From positions 1,302,263 to 1,366,262 of the forward strand of contig NC_079512.1 in NCBI RefSeq assembly GCF_000801105.2: 64,000 bases of DNA, read 5' to 3'. A program made the translations under genes and the position numbers. The notes below the pieces were generated by a model. The model did not search any database. It was not told the origin of the DNA and was given only the letters and a program-made list of their open reading frames with translations. Origin of the DNA: Raphanus sativus. Its lineage: Eukaryota > Streptophyta > Magnoliopsida > Brassicales > Brassicaceae. Shown here in pieces: positions 61,373 to 64,000 of the stretch (position 1 is the stretch's first letter; each line of letters opens with the position of its first letter).

Positions 61373-63180
61373 GGGAAAAGGAACAGAAGCCAAAGCCAAC
61401 TGTTTTAAGTTTTGATTTGATGACCAACTGGCTCCACCCGACGACGAGGTATGGCCAATATTTTTTTTTTTGTTGGAGATTCTCGAGACGATAACATATC
61501 TATGCATACTCATTTGTTTTTTGGTTTTATTTTAGAACATTACATACTCATTTGTTTAAGAATGAAATGACAAGCTTTGATGTTAATGGAACCATAGAGT
61601 GGAGTCTTGACCATCGCCAAAGAGGAGAAGGGAATTTTCTTAGCTAATTCCATAACTTTACCTAATTTATTTTTGTACCGAAAGTTTATTGAAACAAATA
61701 ACAGGAAATTAAAATCTTAAAATTCTATAAATTTTGAGAACTAATCCATTTTTGTTACAGAAAATAAATCCATTTTTATTTTTATTTTAAATTACTTTTA
61801 AAGTTACGTAATTTATATACATTATAGAATTCAACCAAAGATGATCTCCAAATTCCAACCGGAGGGCTAATAATGGAGAATATAATGGAATGACTATATA
61901 TATTTATAAGTCCCATTTGAAACTTCTAATATATATATTTTTAAATCATTTAAAGAAACGAAAAAATGATGACGACACACAAGAGTATATGTAAAATGGG
62001 TGGTGAATCGTGATCATACAATATTTTTCTAATCATTCACGTACTAGCTGTTCCACGACAAACACGTGAATCACGATACCACTTTAAGCTATAAAGGAAC
62101 TTTTTTTTTTGAAAAAAAAAAAAATAATTATAATTATTTTGAATTACTGAAACATTGATTTTAGAAGATTTGGTGTGAACTATATAATTATAGAGTCTTG
62201 TCAGTTGACAGTCGTCAGTACATTGCATCTCAGCAGTGTCATACAAAATCTTGTGGGATTAGTTGTCTTTTAGTTAAGTGGAAATAAGCTGAAAAAATAG
62301 TTTTCTACAAAGTAAAAATATAAGAAAAGGATGTAAAATGTTTTCCGTAGGTATTAATGATCGATCTTCCACTTTTTTTTTATGATTGTGCTAAACTGCT
62401 AATGCTACTAGTATTATTAGCTAAGATCATTTCCAATGATTTTTTACGTTTACTTTAAAGTAGGTCTCTGTAGTAAAAATGCAATATGTTACAATGTATT
62501 CTTTTAAATTAGTAGTCTCTATATATAAAGTAAAGAATAGAATAATGTTATTTTTCTTCTATAAATTAAGGGAAAAAAATATCAATTCCTATTAGTGGAT
62601 TGAGTAATTTTATCTTTTTTATTAACACTCAGCAATTTTATCTCTAAATGTTATTATAAAGTTAAAAATAATGCTGGGTTGAAAATGCTATATAATAGGT
62701 CCCCGTGTTGTATAAAAATACAATTATTATTTCTATGCACTACGCAGCAGACTTCTTCATCTTTTCTGTTCATTTCGTTTTTTCTTTTTTTGCTAACTGT
62801 AACTGATAAATTTCTCATCAAAGCATCTCATAAGTTATATTAATATAGTAATATAAAAATTATTTTAAATAAAACAAATCTCATACAAGTTTCTAAACCA
62901 CTCTTTAAGAGAGAAACTTCTCTAATTTCTCTTCATCTTTCTATATTTATATTTATATCATCAATTTTAATTGTGAGAGACTTCAAAACTACTGATTAAA
63001 TATTCATAGTAGGTTTTTTGATCGAAACTTTTGTTACTAGTTAGTACTTAGTTCCAATGACAGAAAGAGAAAGCAGAAAAAACTATAATTGTTTTTTATT
63101 TTATAAGAAAAAACTTTGATGGATATATAGGGAGAATAAGAATAAAGTTCCTACTCAAATTTCAAAAACGAACAAGTCTT
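61373..63180. other. Intergenic between O-methyltransferase C and PDI
   Basis: Shares blocks with the upstream flanks of copies A and B and keeps the unoccupied sites for the B-flank Helitron (61495-61520) and the A-flank insertion (62245-62260). It is therefore the least disturbed version of the duplicated unit. No gene seen. Confidence 0.5.
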
Positions 63181-64000
63181 TTACAGCTCGTCCTTTGTGG
63201 CCGATGCATCAGTCTTCTTAGGTTCCTCAATTTTAGTACTAGTAGTAGTCTCTTCACCATGAGAAGTTGTTGACTTGTTCTTCTCAATGAAGCTTATGAA
63301 GTCTTCCTTTGTCCTGTCTCCTTCATACGCTACAACGTTTCCACTCACTGATCTGAAGTAAATGGTTGGGAAGCCTTTCACATCGAAGGGTTCGCTTGGG
63401 ATATCATTTGCGGTTGCGTCCTGCAAACCAACATGTATTTGTGTTTAGGACAAGTCAAAGTGGAGATAACATGTAGAACAACAAGAAGAAGCATAAATCA
63501 AGCTTACTAGTTTTGCTATGATCACACTTGGGTCGTTCTGGAAGGCCAAAGCAACTTCGTCCAAGATTGGGGCAATTTTTTTGCAATGTCCACACCATGG
63601 TGCATAGAACTCAATCAAGACTAAGATATAAAAATGAATCTTTGTATCAGTTTTTGTTTTGCAAGAACTACAAAAAAAGTCTAGTAGAGTTATAAATGTG
63701 CTCACCATTCTTTCCAGACTTGAGCACTATGTCGTCAAGGGTCTCAGCTACAACAACCTTCACTGGTTCGTTGTTCTCAGCTGGAATAGGTTGAGATTTT
63801 TTGAAGACAGCAACCTTCCCGTCCTGAAGAAAACGCGTTATATATTTACGTTAGTATATTGATTCTTTTTAGCTATTATGCATAAAACTCATAAGAATGT
63901 GTGTAAAGAGAATGAAACAAACCTTGAAGTCCTTCATCCATGATTCAATCTCGTCAACCACAACGTTAGCTTTCAAGTACTTCATGCTATCAGGAGTCTG
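63181..64000 (-). CDS. PDIL1-2: Protein disulfide isomerase, 3' part
   Basis: ER-lumen oxidoreductase that forms and rearranges disulfides; closest in memory to Arabidopsis PDIL1-2 (At1g77510). Only the last ~182 residues are in the window, the 5' part lying beyond 64000. Exons (minus): 63923-64000 (partial), 63706-63823, 63508-63620, 63181-63420, all in phase. Visible: end of the b' domain ([19 protein letters not shown]), the linker [19 protein letters not shown], the complete a' thioredoxin domain with active site WCGHCKK and cis-proline motif GFPTIYF, then an acidic/threonine-rich tail ([14 protein letters not shown]) and the ER-retention signal KDEL. No lesions. Confidence 0.93.

Overview
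This is a plant nuclear window. Genes are intron-rich with GT-AG and a few GC-AG introns, intergenic DNA is very AT-rich, and Helitron, hAT and Mutator-like remnants are dense. The recognisable genes point to the mustard family. Reading right to left, their order (protein disulfide isomerase, tandem O-methyltransferases, PDS5, ELG1) is, from memory, that of Arabidopsis thaliana chromosome 1 around At1g77510, At1g77520/77530, At1g77600 and At1g77620. Wide spacing, loss of the genes expected in between, and decay of ELG1 suggest a fractionated block of a Brassica-type (polyploid-derived) genome. The species is inference.

Layout. 1-541 (minus) is the start of a VOC/glyoxalase-like gene that runs off the left edge. 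953-2204 is a long-TIR Mutator-like element with a 10-bp target duplication. 3891-5803 is a Helitron. 5899-9765 (plus) is a 12-exon ELG1/ATAD5-like gene that has lost its Walker A region, carries an in-frame TAG and needs two frame changes: a pseudogene with a well-kept 3' half. 10494-13660 holds decayed VOC copies and an unknown intron-containing pseudogene (minus). 15125-24247 (plus) is a PDS5 cohesin cofactor that splices cleanly into 31 exons and 1389 residues. 24248-40246 is mostly repeats. Embedded in it are a GC-rich intronless 268-residue gene (28778-29584, minus) that I cannot place in any plant family and rate as a possible horizontal acquisition, two tandem tRNA-Gln(UUG) genes, and two Helitrons that carry gene pieces (one with a GST-tau and an RPA-like fragment, one with an unknown two-exon ORF). 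40247-61287 (minus) carries three class II O-methyltransferase genes with identical exon lengths (470, 311, 65, 300). They are separated by duplicated flanks swollen by nested Helitrons. 63181-64000 (minus) is the 3' part of a protein disulfide isomerase ending in KDEL.

Function. PDS5 and ELG1 both act in chromosome biology (cohesin regulation, PCNA unloading), but their adjacency looks like inherited gene order, not an operon-like unit. The O-methyltransferases are a tandem small-molecule methylation cluster of unknown substrate. The strongest candidate for something undescribed is the intronless GC-rich gene at 28778-29584. Exon coordinates and frames were worked out by hand; gene names rest on recognised motifs and memory of families, not on searches.
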